Assembly (NCBI GenBank): GCA_947500775.1
Contig: CANMTD010000002.1
Location: forward strand, 620,001-684,000
Origin: an uncultured Paracoccaceae bacterium
GTDB lineage: Bacteria; Pseudomonadota; Alphaproteobacteria; Rhodobacterales; Rhodobacteraceae
Reading direction: 5' to 3'
DNA length: 64,000 bases
Shown here: in pieces, positions 42,870 through 50,538 of the stretch
Layout: the number at the start of each line of letters is the position of its first letter
Position numbering within the stretch: position 1 is the stretch's first letter
Program-made: the position numbers and the translations under genes
Notes under the pieces: model-generated
What the model was told of the DNA's origin: nothing
Database searches by the model: none
Seen by the model: only the letters and a program-made list of their open reading frames with translations

Positions 42870-44189
42870 CTATCTTGCCAGCACCAACTCTGCCTTCAGC
42901 CCGCCAAGCTCCTCGCTTGTTCCCAACCGCAAAAGCCCGCCGTGACTGCGCGCGATATCGGATGCGATGGCAAGCCCCAGCCCGACCCCGGTGCCCCGGT
43001 TCTGGTTGCGCGCCGAATCCAGGCGTTTGAATGCCTTGACCGCCTCATCGCGCTGATCGGCGGGAATGCCGGGGCCGTCATCCTCGATGACATAGCGGAT
43101 CACGCGGTCGGTGGCCGCCATGCTGACCCGCGCCCGGGTGCCATAGCGCAGGGCGTTGCCGACAAGGTTCTGCAAGGCCCGCTCGACCGCCGCGGGACGC
43201 AAAGTGGCCTGCATCCCATCGGGCAAGGGACCAAGTTCAACCCGCCCCCCGGACCAGCGCGCCTTGTCGACCACATGGGTCACCAGCTCTGCCGGATCAC
43301 AGGTCACCGGATCATCCAGCGCGTCGGCGCGGGCAAAATCCAGAAACGTGTCCAGCATCCGTTCCATATCGGCGACATCGCGTTGCATCGCTTCGGTCTC
43401 GGGCCCCTCTTCGGCCAGCGACAGGCTGAGTTTCAGCCGGGTCAACGGCGTTCGCAGATCGTGGCTGACCCCCGACAACATCATCGTGCGCTGTTCGATC
43501 TGACGCTCCAGCCGGGTGCGCATGCTTAGAAACGCATTGCCGGCCGATCGCACCTCGATCGCACCGGTGGGGCGATAATCATAGGACTGCCCCTTGCCGA
43601 AGGCCTCGGCCGCGCGGGCCAGCCGTTTGATCGGCCGTAACTGGTTGCGCAGAAACAGAAAGGCGATCAGCGTCATCAACAGACCCGTAGCGATCATCAG
43701 CACCAACAGCTGATGCGGGTTCGAGGCTGAAAACCGGCGTCGATCCACCACGATGCTCATATCGCCATGCCGCGTGGCGATCAGCACCCGGACCTCGCGC
43801 CCGCTGGTGGCCAGATCGATGCTTCTCACCCCCGGCAAGGCCCCGCGCAGGGTGTCGATGATGGTGCGGCCCGACCGGTCGTAAAACCACCGCGTATCCC
43901 GCGCGGCCCCCGTCCCCGGCAGCGCCAGCGTAAAGTCCAGCCCCTCGGTCACCTCGGCGGTGCGCGCCAGGGCAGCCGCCGCATCGGGCGCGGCTTCCGT
44001 CAAAGACAGGATATAGGTGATTTCCAACAGGACATTGCGCGACATCTGTCGCGTCACACCTTCGAAATGGCGCTGGATAAAGACGACCGAAACCACCAAT
44101 TGTAAGGTGACGATCGGCACGATCAGAATAAGCGCCGCCCGGCCGTACAGGCTGCGGGGCAGCAGGCGTTTGATCCATCCCTGTTCCAT
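42870..44189 (-). CDS. EnvZ-like sensor histidine kinase without adjacent response regulator
   Basis: A 439-residue two-helix sensor kinase. It has helices near residues 20-38 (ALILIVPIVTLQLVVSVVFI) and 165-190, a periplasmic domain of about 125 residues, HAMP, a HisKA box with the phospho-acceptor in MMLSGVSHDLRTPLTRLK, and an HATPase with NLVGNALRYG, EDDGPGIP and GTGVGLGLAIASDIARSHGG. The architecture matches EnvZ-type kinases. The expected OmpR-type gene is absent on both sides: an AT-rich islet lies downstream and a divergent metallo-hydrolase upstream. The ATG at 44189 is preferred to a TTG 27 bases upstream. Confidence 0.88.
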   Translation of the reverse strand: MEQGWIKRLLPRSLYGRAALILIVPIVTLQLVVSVVFIQRHFEGVTRQMSRNVLLEITYILSLTEAAPDAAAALARTAEVTEGLDFTLALPGTGAARDTRWFYDRSGRTIIDTLRGALPGVRSIDLATSGREVRVLIATRHGDMSIVVDRRRFSASNPHQLLVLMIATGLLMTLIAFLFLRNQLRPIKRLARAAEAFGKGQSYDYRPTGAIEVRSAGNAFLSMRTRLERQIEQRTMMLSGVSHDLRTPLTRLKLSLSLAEEGPETEAMQRDVADMERMLDTFLDFARADALDDPVTCDPAELVTHVVDKARWSGGRVELGPLPDGMQATLRPAAVERALQNLVGNALRYGTRARVSMAATDRVIRYVIEDDGPGIPADQRDEAVKAFKRLDSARNQNRGTGVGLGLAIASDIARSHGGLLRLGTSEELGGLKAELVLAR

Positions 44190-44233
44190 GGGATAAGACC
44201 GTATCGGCCCGGACAAAAAAGAGAAAGCGCAAG

Positions 44234-45133
44234 ATGACAGGCGATCAGAATTTCGACCCGGTGCCGGGTCAGGCCGACAGTATGGAACCCGGTATCCGGC
44301 GGGTGCTGGCGCCCAACCCGTCGCCCATGACCTATCGCGGCACCAACACCTATCTGATCGGGCGCGGCGATGTCGCCGTCATCGACCCCGGTCCGGCGAT
44401 CCCGGCCCATCTGGAGGCGATCCTGACCGCGCTGGCCCCGGATGAGCGGATCAGCCACATTCTGGTCACCCACAGCCATCTGGATCATTCACCGCTGGCC
44501 GCCGATCTGTCCCGGCGCACCGGCGCGCCGGTGCTGGCCTTCGGCGACAGCGCGGCCGGACGGCGCGACGATCTTGCCCTGCCGGATCTGGGCGGCGGCG
44601 AAGGCGTAGACCACAGGTTTCAGCCCGACATCCTGTTGGCCGATGGCGCCGAAATCCGCGGCGGGGATTGGGCCCTGACCGCCCTGTGGACGCCCGGACA
44701 CATGGGCAACCACCTGTGTTTTGCCAGGCAGGATCATGTCTTTACCGGCGATCATGTCATGGGCTGGGCCACCTCGATGGTGTCACCACCCGATGGCGAT
44801 CTGAGCGATTTCATGGCCTCGCTAAATCGGCTGGCCGACCGGCGCGACCGCGTCTTTTATCCCGCCCATGGCGCCCCCATCGCCGCGCCCCAGGCCCGCG
44901 TGCAGGAGTTGATCAGCCACCGCCGCCGCCGCGAGGGCCAGATATTGGCCGCCCTGTCCGACGGCCCCGCAACCCCGCAAATGCTGACCGCACGCATCTA
45001 TACCGACGTGCCCCCCGCCCTGCTGCCCGCCGCCGAACGCAATGTTCTGGCCCATCTGATCGACCTCACCCGCCACAGGATCACAACCCCCGACGGGCCG
45101 CTGTCGGCAAAGACCCGTTTCGCGCTGATTTGA
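44234..45133 (+). CDS. MBL-fold metallo-hydrolase (LACTB2-like)
   Basis: A 299-residue cytoplasmic metallo-beta-lactamase-fold protein with no signal peptide. The zinc motif is VTHSHLDHSPLAADL, with later ligands in WTPGHMGNHL and FTGDHVMGW. The C-terminal 80 residues form the winged-helix-like region typical of LACTB2-type members (ELISHRRRREGQILAAL). Human LACTB2 is a ribonuclease, whereas bacterial members are uncharacterised. It is divergent from the EnvZ-like kinase. Confidence 0.87.
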   Translation: MTGDQNFDPVPGQADSMEPGIRRVLAPNPSPMTYRGTNTYLIGRGDVAVIDPGPAIPAHLEAILTALAPDERISHILVTHSHLDHSPLAADLSRRTGAPVLAFGDSAAGRRDDLALPDLGGGEGVDHRFQPDILLADGAEIRGGDWALTALWTPGHMGNHLCFARQDHVFTGDHVMGWATSMVSPPDGDLSDFMASLNRLADRRDRVFYPAHGAPIAAPQARVQELISHRRRREGQILAALSDGPATPQMLTARIYTDVPPALLPAAERNVLAHLIDLTRHRITTPDGPLSAKTRFALI

Positions 45134-45213
45134 CCGACCCTGCATCAACGTGAAAAAATGTCATAATACCCTCTGGACGCCAGTATACCCTGTTGCTATA
45201 TCGCCCGAAGTGT

Positions 45214-45288
45214 TCCGGCGTAGCTCAGCGGTAGAGCAGTTGACTGTTAATCAATTGGTCGTAGGTTCGATCCCTACCGCCGGAGCCA
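45214..45288 (+). tRNA. tRNA-Asn (GTT)
   Basis: A complete 75-base cloverleaf with encoded CCA. The acceptor TCCGGCG pairs with CGCCGGA, the D-arm is GCTC...GAGC, the anticodon GTT is at 45246-45248, and the T-arm is GGTTCGATCCC. An intrinsic terminator follows 35 bases downstream. Confidence 0.96.
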
Positions 45289-45605
45289 AATCACAATAAA
45301 TCTGTTGATTTGGTAAAGAAAACGGCATCCATCCGGGTGCCTTTTTTCGTTTTCGGTCATATCAGATGCACATTGCTTGTCACGACTGGCATGCACCGCG
45401 CGCGCCGGACCCGAAAAGAGTCGGGGCGCAAAGGGCGAACGGAACCTCGCGCTGCCCAAGGTCAGGGAATCTGATGTCCGCCTTGGTGATATTTTGTGCA
45501 AACCCCGAAAACGCCGCAAATTTTTTAGCCCTTCGTGCGCCATCCGCATCACGCGGAGGCCGCTTTGTTGACGTGGCGGCGGTACAGAAAGTCCAATCAC
45601 AGGTG
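45289..45605. other. Non-coding region between tRNA-Asn and the guanidine riboswitch
   Basis: It holds the tRNA terminator and the presumed promoter of the guanidine operon. A TTGACG hexamer at 45568-45573 is a candidate -35, but no convincing -10 was seen. An 83-codon open frame across this region has no ribosome site, runs into the riboswitch and is not called. Confidence 0.5.
45324..45348 (+). terminator. Intrinsic terminator of tRNA-Asn
   Basis: GGCATCC and GGGTGCC pair (one G-U) around a four-base loop and are followed by a run of T. Confidence 0.8.
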
Positions 45606-45713
45606 CAGGACGCTTAGGGTTCCGCTGCGCTGTCACGCAGGTCTGGTCCAAGAAGCTTCACCCGCGCGGCAAATTCCGCATGGGCACACGGCGGGCCAAA
45701 ATCCCGGGAGATT
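45606..45713 (+). ncRNA. Guanidine-I (ykkC) riboswitch aptamer
   Basis: The conserved primary-sequence blocks of the guanidine-I aptamer occur in order. TTAGGGTTCCG lies at about 45614-45624, GGTCTGGTCCAAGA at about 45640-45653, and ACACGGCGGG with CCAAAA and CCCGGGAGA at about 45686-45711. GCGCTGTCACGC between the first two blocks forms a small stem. The aptamer binds free guanidinium and turns on the genes behind it. The ABC transporter ATG lies about 95 bases downstream. The expression platform was not resolved, as no clear terminator with a T-tract was found between aptamer and gene. Confidence 0.9.
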
Positions 45714-45808
45714 ACTGCGCAGGTTTTGCCCGCGCCTATTCTCTTTGTTCCGCCAGCGGGGCGCAAACCACCTCTCACATAAGGCGGGACGCTTGAACGG
45801 GGAAAGTC

Positions 45809-46876
45809 ATGACCAAATCTAACCTTCTTACCGCTTCGGCGCTCTCGCTGGGTGTGCTTGCCGCCAGTTTCGCGCCCGCCACGGCCGAACAGAAGAGCGA
45901 ATTCAAACTGGCCTGGTCGATCTATGTCGGCTGGATGCCCTGGGGCTATCTGGAAGACAGCGGCATCATGGACAAATGGGCCGATAAATACGGCATCACC
46001 GTCGATATCGTGCAGATCAACGATTACGTGGAATCGATCAACCAATACACGGCGGGCGCGTTTGACGGGGTTTCCGCCACCAATATGGACACGCTGTCGA
46101 TCCCGTCGGGCGGCGGCGTCGATACCACCGCGCTGATCGTGGGCGATTATTCCAACGGCAACGACGCGGTAATCCTGAAGGGCGCGGGCACGCTGGCCGA
46201 TCTGAAGGGCAAGCCGGTGAACTTGGTGGAACTGTCGGTCTCGCACTACCTGCTGGCGCGCGGGCTGGACACCGTGGGCCTGTCCGAGGCCGATCTGGAC
46301 GGCGTCATCAACACCTCGGACGCCGATATGATCGCGGCCTATGCCACCGACGGGGTCGAGGCAGTGGTGACATGGAACCCACTGGTGTCGGAAATCCTGG
46401 GGGCGAACCCAGATGCCACCAATGTCTTCGACAGCGCCCAGATCCCCGGTGAAATCCTTGATCTGATGGTGGTGAATACCGAAACGCTGGCCGACAACCC
46501 GGCCTTCGGCAAGGCCGTCGCCGGCGCCTGGTACGAGGTGATGTCGCTGATGGCCGCGGGGGACGAGGCCGCGCTGACCGCGATGGCCGAAGCCTCGGGC
46601 ACCGATCTGGCGGGCTATAAGGCGCAGCTTGCGGCGACCGAGATGTTCTTTGATCCGGCCGCCGCCGTGGCGCAGGCCTCTGCCGCCGATCTGCCCGGCA
46701 CCATGACCGCGGTCGCGGCCTTCCTGTTCGACAAGGGCATCCTTGGCGAAGGTGCGCCAAGTGCGGATTTCGTCGGCGTGGCTTATCCCGATGGCACCAC
46801 CACCGGCGACGCGGCCAACGTCAAGTTCCGCTTTGACGCCACCTATATGCAGATGGCCGCCGACGGCGCGCTGTAA
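45809..46876 (+). CDS. ABC transporter substrate-binding protein, guanidine-associated
   Basis: A 355-residue periplasmic protein with a Sec signal (LLTASALSLGVLAASFAPATAE). The start of the mature chain (FKLAWSIYVGWMPWGYLEDSGIM) and VQINDYVESINQYTAGAFDGVSATNMDTL are typical of the TauA/SsuA-like subgroup found with urea-carboxylase or guanidine genes. It lies directly behind a guanidine-I riboswitch. Import of guanidine or a guanidine-yielding compound is therefore the best inference. The ribosome site is GGGGAAAG. Confidence 0.88.
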   Translation: MTKSNLLTASALSLGVLAASFAPATAEQKSEFKLAWSIYVGWMPWGYLEDSGIMDKWADKYGITVDIVQINDYVESINQYTAGAFDGVSATNMDTLSIPSGGGVDTTALIVGDYSNGNDAVILKGAGTLADLKGKPVNLVELSVSHYLLARGLDTVGLSEADLDGVINTSDADMIAAYATDGVEAVVTWNPLVSEILGANPDATNVFDSAQIPGEILDLMVVNTETLADNPAFGKAVAGAWYEVMSLMAAGDEAALTAMAEASGTDLAGYKAQLAATEMFFDPAAAVAQASAADLPGTMTAVAAFLFDKGILGEGAPSADFVGVAYPDGTTTGDAANVKFRFDATYMQMAADGAL

Positions 46877-46928
46877 CGGCAAAACGGGGCGCGGCCTTGG
46901 CCGCGTTCCCCTCTGCGCGGGACCCCAT

Positions 46929-47741
46929 ATGCGGCTTATCAATCGGAAACCCGACCGGCCCACGGGCATATTGCTGGCCGCCCTGCCCTTTGTGCTGGTC
47001 GCCATCGCCTATGCGATCGGGTCCGACATCCGGCTGGAGGCGAACCCGCAGGACAAGCTGCTGCCCGCCCCCGCCGCGATCTGGGACACCGCCGTGCGGC
47101 TGTTCACCCAAGGCGACCGGCGCACCGGCGATATCCTGTTGTGGAAAGACACCTGGGCGTCACTCACGCGGCTGCTGGGCGGGGTGGGCATCGCGGCGGC
47201 GATTTCGCTGTCGCTGGGGATGCTGATCGGGCTGCTGCCCTATGCCCGGCGGATGTTGTCGGGGTTTGTCGCGGTGATTTCGATGGTGCCGCCGCTGGCC
47301 CTGCTGCCGATCCTGTTCATCGTTTTCGGCCTGGGCGAATTGTCCAAGGTCGTTCTGATCGTCATCGGCATCACCCCGATCATGACCCGGGACCTCGCGC
47401 AGCGCGTGCTGGACATCCCGCATGAACAGATCGTCAAGGCGCAGACGCTGGGCGCATCCAGCGGGGTCATCGCCCTGCGCGTGGCGCTGCCGCAGATTCT
47501 GCCGCGGCTGATTTCCAACGTGCGGCTGTCGCTGGGGTCGGCCTGGCTGTTCCTGATCGCGGCCGAGGCGGTGGCCTCGGATGTCGGGCTTGGCTATCGC
47601 ATCTTCCTTGTGCGCCGGTACCTCGCGATGGATGTGATCCTGACCTACGTGATCTGGATCACCCTACTGGCCTTTGTCATCGACTGGGCGCTGAAGACCC
47701 TGTCGCGCAAAGCCTTCCCATGGATGGAGGCCGGGCTGTGA
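46929..47741 (+). CDS. ABC transporter permease, guanidine-associated
   Basis: A 270-residue inner-membrane subunit of the TauC/SsuC type with about six helices, such as LLAALPFVLVAIAYAIGSDI, MLSGFVAVISMVPPLALLPILFIVFGL and VILTYVIWITLLAFVIDW. The EAA-like loop is KAQTLGASSGVIALRVALPQILP. The start at 46929 gives the expected N-terminus; the frame is open upstream but contains no plausible start. It overlaps the ATPase gene by four bases (GTGA). Confidence 0.88.
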   Translation: MRLINRKPDRPTGILLAALPFVLVAIAYAIGSDIRLEANPQDKLLPAPAAIWDTAVRLFTQGDRRTGDILLWKDTWASLTRLLGGVGIAAAISLSLGMLIGLLPYARRMLSGFVAVISMVPPLALLPILFIVFGLGELSKVVLIVIGITPIMTRDLAQRVLDIPHEQIVKAQTLGASSGVIALRVALPQILPRLISNVRLSLGSAWLFLIAAEAVASDVGLGYRIFLVRRYLAMDVILTYVIWITLLAFVIDWALKTLSRKAFPWMEAGL

Positions 47742-48496
47742 GCTTTGTTTCCGTCACCGATGTCTGGCAGTCCTACGGCGACCGTTCGATCCTTGAACGG
47801 GTGAATGTCGCGGTGGATGAGGGCGAGTTCATTTCCATCGTCGGCGCCTCGGGCTGCGGCAAATCCACCTTTCTGCGGATGCTACTGGCCGAAGAAACGC
47901 CCGCGCGCGGCGAAATCCGCATCGACGGCGGCCCGCCCGCGGTGGAACCGAACCGCGAACGCGGCGTGGTCTTTCAACGCTATTCGGTCTTTCCGCATAT
48001 GACGGTGCGCGACAATATTCTGGCCGGCGAAGGCTTTGCCACCCGCTGGGGCCGCCTGCACGGGGCCGCCCGGCGCGCAGGGTTGGACCGCACCAATGCG
48101 ATGCTGGCCCGGATCGGGCTGAACCATGTGGCGGACCAGTACCCGGCCAGCCTGTCGGGCGGGATGCAGCAGCGACTGGCCATCGGTCAGGCGATGGCGG
48201 CAAAACCCCGCGTGCTGCTTCTGGATGAACCCTTCGGCGCGCTTGATCCCGGCACAAGGATCGCGATGCACAGCTTTCTGATGGAGCTGAAGGCCGAAAC
48301 CAACATGACCGTCTTCATGGTCACCCATGACCTTGAAGAAGGGTTCAAGCTGGGCGATCGCGTGCTTGTCTTCGACAAACCCCGCTGGGACCCGCATGAC
48401 CCCGGCGCCTATGGCGCGACCATCACCTATGATTTCGATGCCCGCAACGGCGGCATCCCGTTTCAACATCTCAAGGAGGCAGAGGATGTTTCATAA
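47738..48496 (+). CDS. ABC transporter ATP-binding protein, guanidine-associated
   Basis: A 252-residue ATPase. Walker A is GASGCGKST, the Q-loop is in VFQRYSVFPHMTV, the signature is LSGGMQQRLAIGQA, Walker B is RVLLLDEPFGALDP and the H-loop is in VTHDLEEGF. The GTG at 47738 follows GGAGG by seven bases and overlaps the permease stop; an in-frame ATG 18 bases upstream would place that site inside the gene. The C-terminus overlaps the hydrolase gene by 11 bases. Confidence 0.88.
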   Translation: MSFVSVTDVWQSYGDRSILERVNVAVDEGEFISIVGASGCGKSTFLRMLLAEETPARGEIRIDGGPPAVEPNRERGVVFQRYSVFPHMTVRDNILAGEGFATRWGRLHGAARRAGLDRTNAMLARIGLNHVADQYPASLSGGMQQRLAIGQAMAAKPRVLLLDEPFGALDPGTRIAMHSFLMELKAETNMTVFMVTHDLEEGFKLGDRVLVFDKPRWDPHDPGAYGATITYDFDARNGGIPFQHLKEAEDVS

Positions 48497-49742
48497 CCCA
48501 GGCGACCGCACACGTTCGCACCACCCGGCGGACCAGCGCGCCGCACAGGCGGACCGCGAAAACCGCGCCCATCACCCGGACCTGACCAAGCTTGCCGGCT
48601 GGAAAGCAATGCAGAAAGAGGCCGACCTGCCCGAAGGCCGCTGGGACGAGGAACGCCGCTGGGCGCTGCGCATGGGTCTGACCGGTGCCGAAAGCATCGA
48701 GGATAAATCGATCCCCACCTTCGCACGCGGCGAGCTGCCGCATTTCGCGGGCATCAACACCTTTCTGAAGGCGCCTTATGCCGAAGATGTGCTGGAGGTC
48801 GCCGATTACGACGCCACCGTTCTGGGCATCCCCTTCGACGGCGGCACCACCTATCGCCCCGGCACCCGGTTCGGCCCGCAGGGGCTGCGCAAGATCAGCG
48901 CGCTGTATACGCCTTACAACTATGAAATCGGCGTCGACCTGCGCGAACAGATGACGCTGTGCGACGCGGGCGATGTGTTCACCATCCCGGCGAATATCGA
49001 AAAAAGCTTTGATCAGATCAGCCGCGCGGTCAGCCATGTGTTCAGCTCCGGTTCGCTGCCCGTCATGATCGGCGGCGATCATTCCATCGGCTTTCCCTGC
49101 GTGCGCGGCATCGCCGAATGCACATCCAAGAAAATCGGCATCGTGCATTTCGACCGCCACGCCGACATTCAGGAAAAGGATCTGGACGAACGGATGCACA
49201 CCACCCCGTGGTTCCATTCCACCAACCTGCCGAATGTGCCCGCCAAGAACCTTGTGCAGATCGGCATCGGCGGCTGGCAGGTCCCGCGCGAGGCGGTCAA
49301 GGTCGCGCGCGAACGCCAGACCAATATCATCACCATGGGCGACATGGAAAAGATGGGCGTCGCCAAGACCATCGAGATGGCGCTGGACATGGCCTGGGAC
49401 GGTGTCGACATGGTCTATATGTCCTTCGACATCGACAGCATCGACTGCGGGTTCGTGCCCGGCACCGGCTGGCCCGAACCGGGCGGGTTCCTGCCGCGCG
49501 AGGCGCTGGCGCTGGCCTCGGGCGTTGCCGCCGAAGGCATCTGCGGCATGGAACTGGTCGAGGTGTCGCCGCCCTATGACACCTCGGACATCACCGCGCT
49601 GATGGGCACGCGGGTGATCGTCGACGTGCTGGGCGCGCTGGTATCCAACGGCAAGCTGGGCGCGCATAAGAAACACATCGACAAACCGGTTTCGATCCCT
49701 CATGGCGAATTCAGCGGAAAGCGGTGGTCCAATGCCACATGA
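48486..49742 (+). CDS. gdmH: Ureohydrolase of the guanidine hydrolase (GdmH) type
   Basis: A 418-residue arginase/agmatinase-fold hydrolase. Metal ligands are in place: H199 (GGDHS), D223, H225 and D227 (HFDRHAD), and D315 and D317 (SFDIDSID). It differs from common agmatinases by an extra N-terminal region of about 100 residues, DRHAD in place of the usual DAHxD, and CGFVPGTGWPEPGGFLP after the last ligands. These features and the riboswitch context point to the nickel-dependent guanidine hydrolase of cyanobacteria, which makes urea and ammonium. AAGGAGG before the ATG fixes the start. Agmatinase or guanidinobutyrase activity remains possible. Confidence 0.82.
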   Translation: MFHNPGDRTRSHHPADQRAAQADRENRAHHPDLTKLAGWKAMQKEADLPEGRWDEERRWALRMGLTGAESIEDKSIPTFARGELPHFAGINTFLKAPYAEDVLEVADYDATVLGIPFDGGTTYRPGTRFGPQGLRKISALYTPYNYEIGVDLREQMTLCDAGDVFTIPANIEKSFDQISRAVSHVFSSGSLPVMIGGDHSIGFPCVRGIAECTSKKIGIVHFDRHADIQEKDLDERMHTTPWFHSTNLPNVPAKNLVQIGIGGWQVPREAVKVARERQTNIITMGDMEKMGVAKTIEMALDMAWDGVDMVYMSFDIDSIDCGFVPGTGWPEPGGFLPREALALASGVAAEGICGMELVEVSPPYDTSDITALMGTRVIVDVLGALVSNGKLGAHKKHIDKPVSIPHGEFSGKRWSNAT

Positions 49743-50172
49743 TCACCCACACGACCACCATCACCATCATGGCGAAGGTCACAACCACGCCCATGGCGAA
49801 CATCTGCACAGCCATATGCACGATCACGACACGGCCGCCGACCTTCAGGTGCTGGCGACCCAGTTCATCGAAGGCTTTTTGCAGGCCAGCGACAAGACCA
49901 GCTATCTGAAACTGGCCGGGGTACCGTTCGAACGCCCCGCGAAAGACGGCGCCAAGGCATTGAAACTGATCGATGTCGAGCTGAAAACCGACTGGCAGGT
50001 CGGCACCGCCTCGCCCTCTTTCGGGTCGCGCGAGCTTAGCTATCTGCCCTTTCCCGGCGAAATGGTCCGCGAACGCACCAACATGTCGCTGATCTATGTG
50101 TCGATGGACGAAAAATCGACGCTGGATATCCGGGAATTCCTTTTGAAACGCAAACAGGAGATTGAGAAATGA
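49732..50172 (+). CDS. Histidine-rich protein, putative nickel chaperone for the hydrolase
   Basis: A 146-residue protein not matched to a named family. Residues 1-33 hold 16 histidines in HDH/HHH patterns, the form of nickel- or zinc-storage tails in HypB, UreE and SlyD. The remaining ~110 residues (LQVLATQFIEGFLQASDKTSYLKLAGVP ... FLLKRKQEIEK) form a soluble mixed alpha/beta domain with no GTPase motif, so it is not HypB. It starts inside the last codons of gdmH (11-base overlap) and ends in an ATGA overlap with the next gene, showing tight co-translation. Nickel delivery to the hydrolase is inferred from this context. Confidence 0.72.
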   Translation: MPHDHPHDHHHHHGEGHNHAHGEHLHSHMHDHDTAADLQVLATQFIEGFLQASDKTSYLKLAGVPFERPAKDGAKALKLIDVELKTDWQVGTASPSFGSRELSYLPFPGEMVRERTNMSLIYVSMDEKSTLDIREFLLKRKQEIEK

Positions 50173-50327
50173 TCCGCCTTACAACAATTGCCGCCGCATG
50201 GGCCGCGGGTCCCGCGCTGGCCCATGACGGGGCACATCTGCACCCCCATGGCACGGAATTCCCGCTGGCCGCCGTCTTTGCGGCGGGGCTGTGTCTGTAT
50301 ATCGCCGTCCGGCTGATCAGGCGGTAG
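50169..50327 (+). CDS. Small exported/membrane peptide with histidine motif
   Basis: A 52-residue protein. A signal-like start (MIRLTTIAAAWAAGPALAHD) is followed by HDGAHLHPHGTEFP, with four histidines, and one hydrophobic helix (LAAVFAAGLCLYIAVRLI) ending in RR. It overlaps the preceding stop by ATGA, so it is part of the guanidine operon. It resembles the periplasmic metal-capture ends of HupE/UreJ-like proteins but is far shorter. A role in nickel capture or entry is possible and untested. Confidence 0.65.
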   Translation: MIRLTTIAAAWAAGPALAHDGAHLHPHGTEFPLAAVFAAGLCLYIAVRLIRR

Positions 50328-50538
50328 CGGCGCGCCGTCACGGCCGGAACCACGGGTATTCCGGCCGGGTATCGTTTGACCAACGGGGGTAGTCAGGGGT
50401 TGCAGATAACGGGGTGAATAATGGGGCTGCGCCGCGCTCTATTATACGTTATTTGTTCAACTATACCCCCGTTGCGACATAATTTTGCCGCTAAAAGTGG
50501 TCAATCGATAGCTGAGTTCAATTCAGGCGATCCCGAAA

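Noticed and set aside
45366-45617. 83-codon open frame upstream of the guanidine operon
   Set aside because: It has no ribosome site or domain, and its end runs into the riboswitch aptamer.
48486-49742. Plain agmatinase (speB) annotation for the ureohydrolase
   Set aside because: The extra N-terminal region, the DRHAD and GWPEPGG motifs, the riboswitch and the histidine-rich partners fit a guanidine hydrolase better. Agmatinase is kept only as an alternative.
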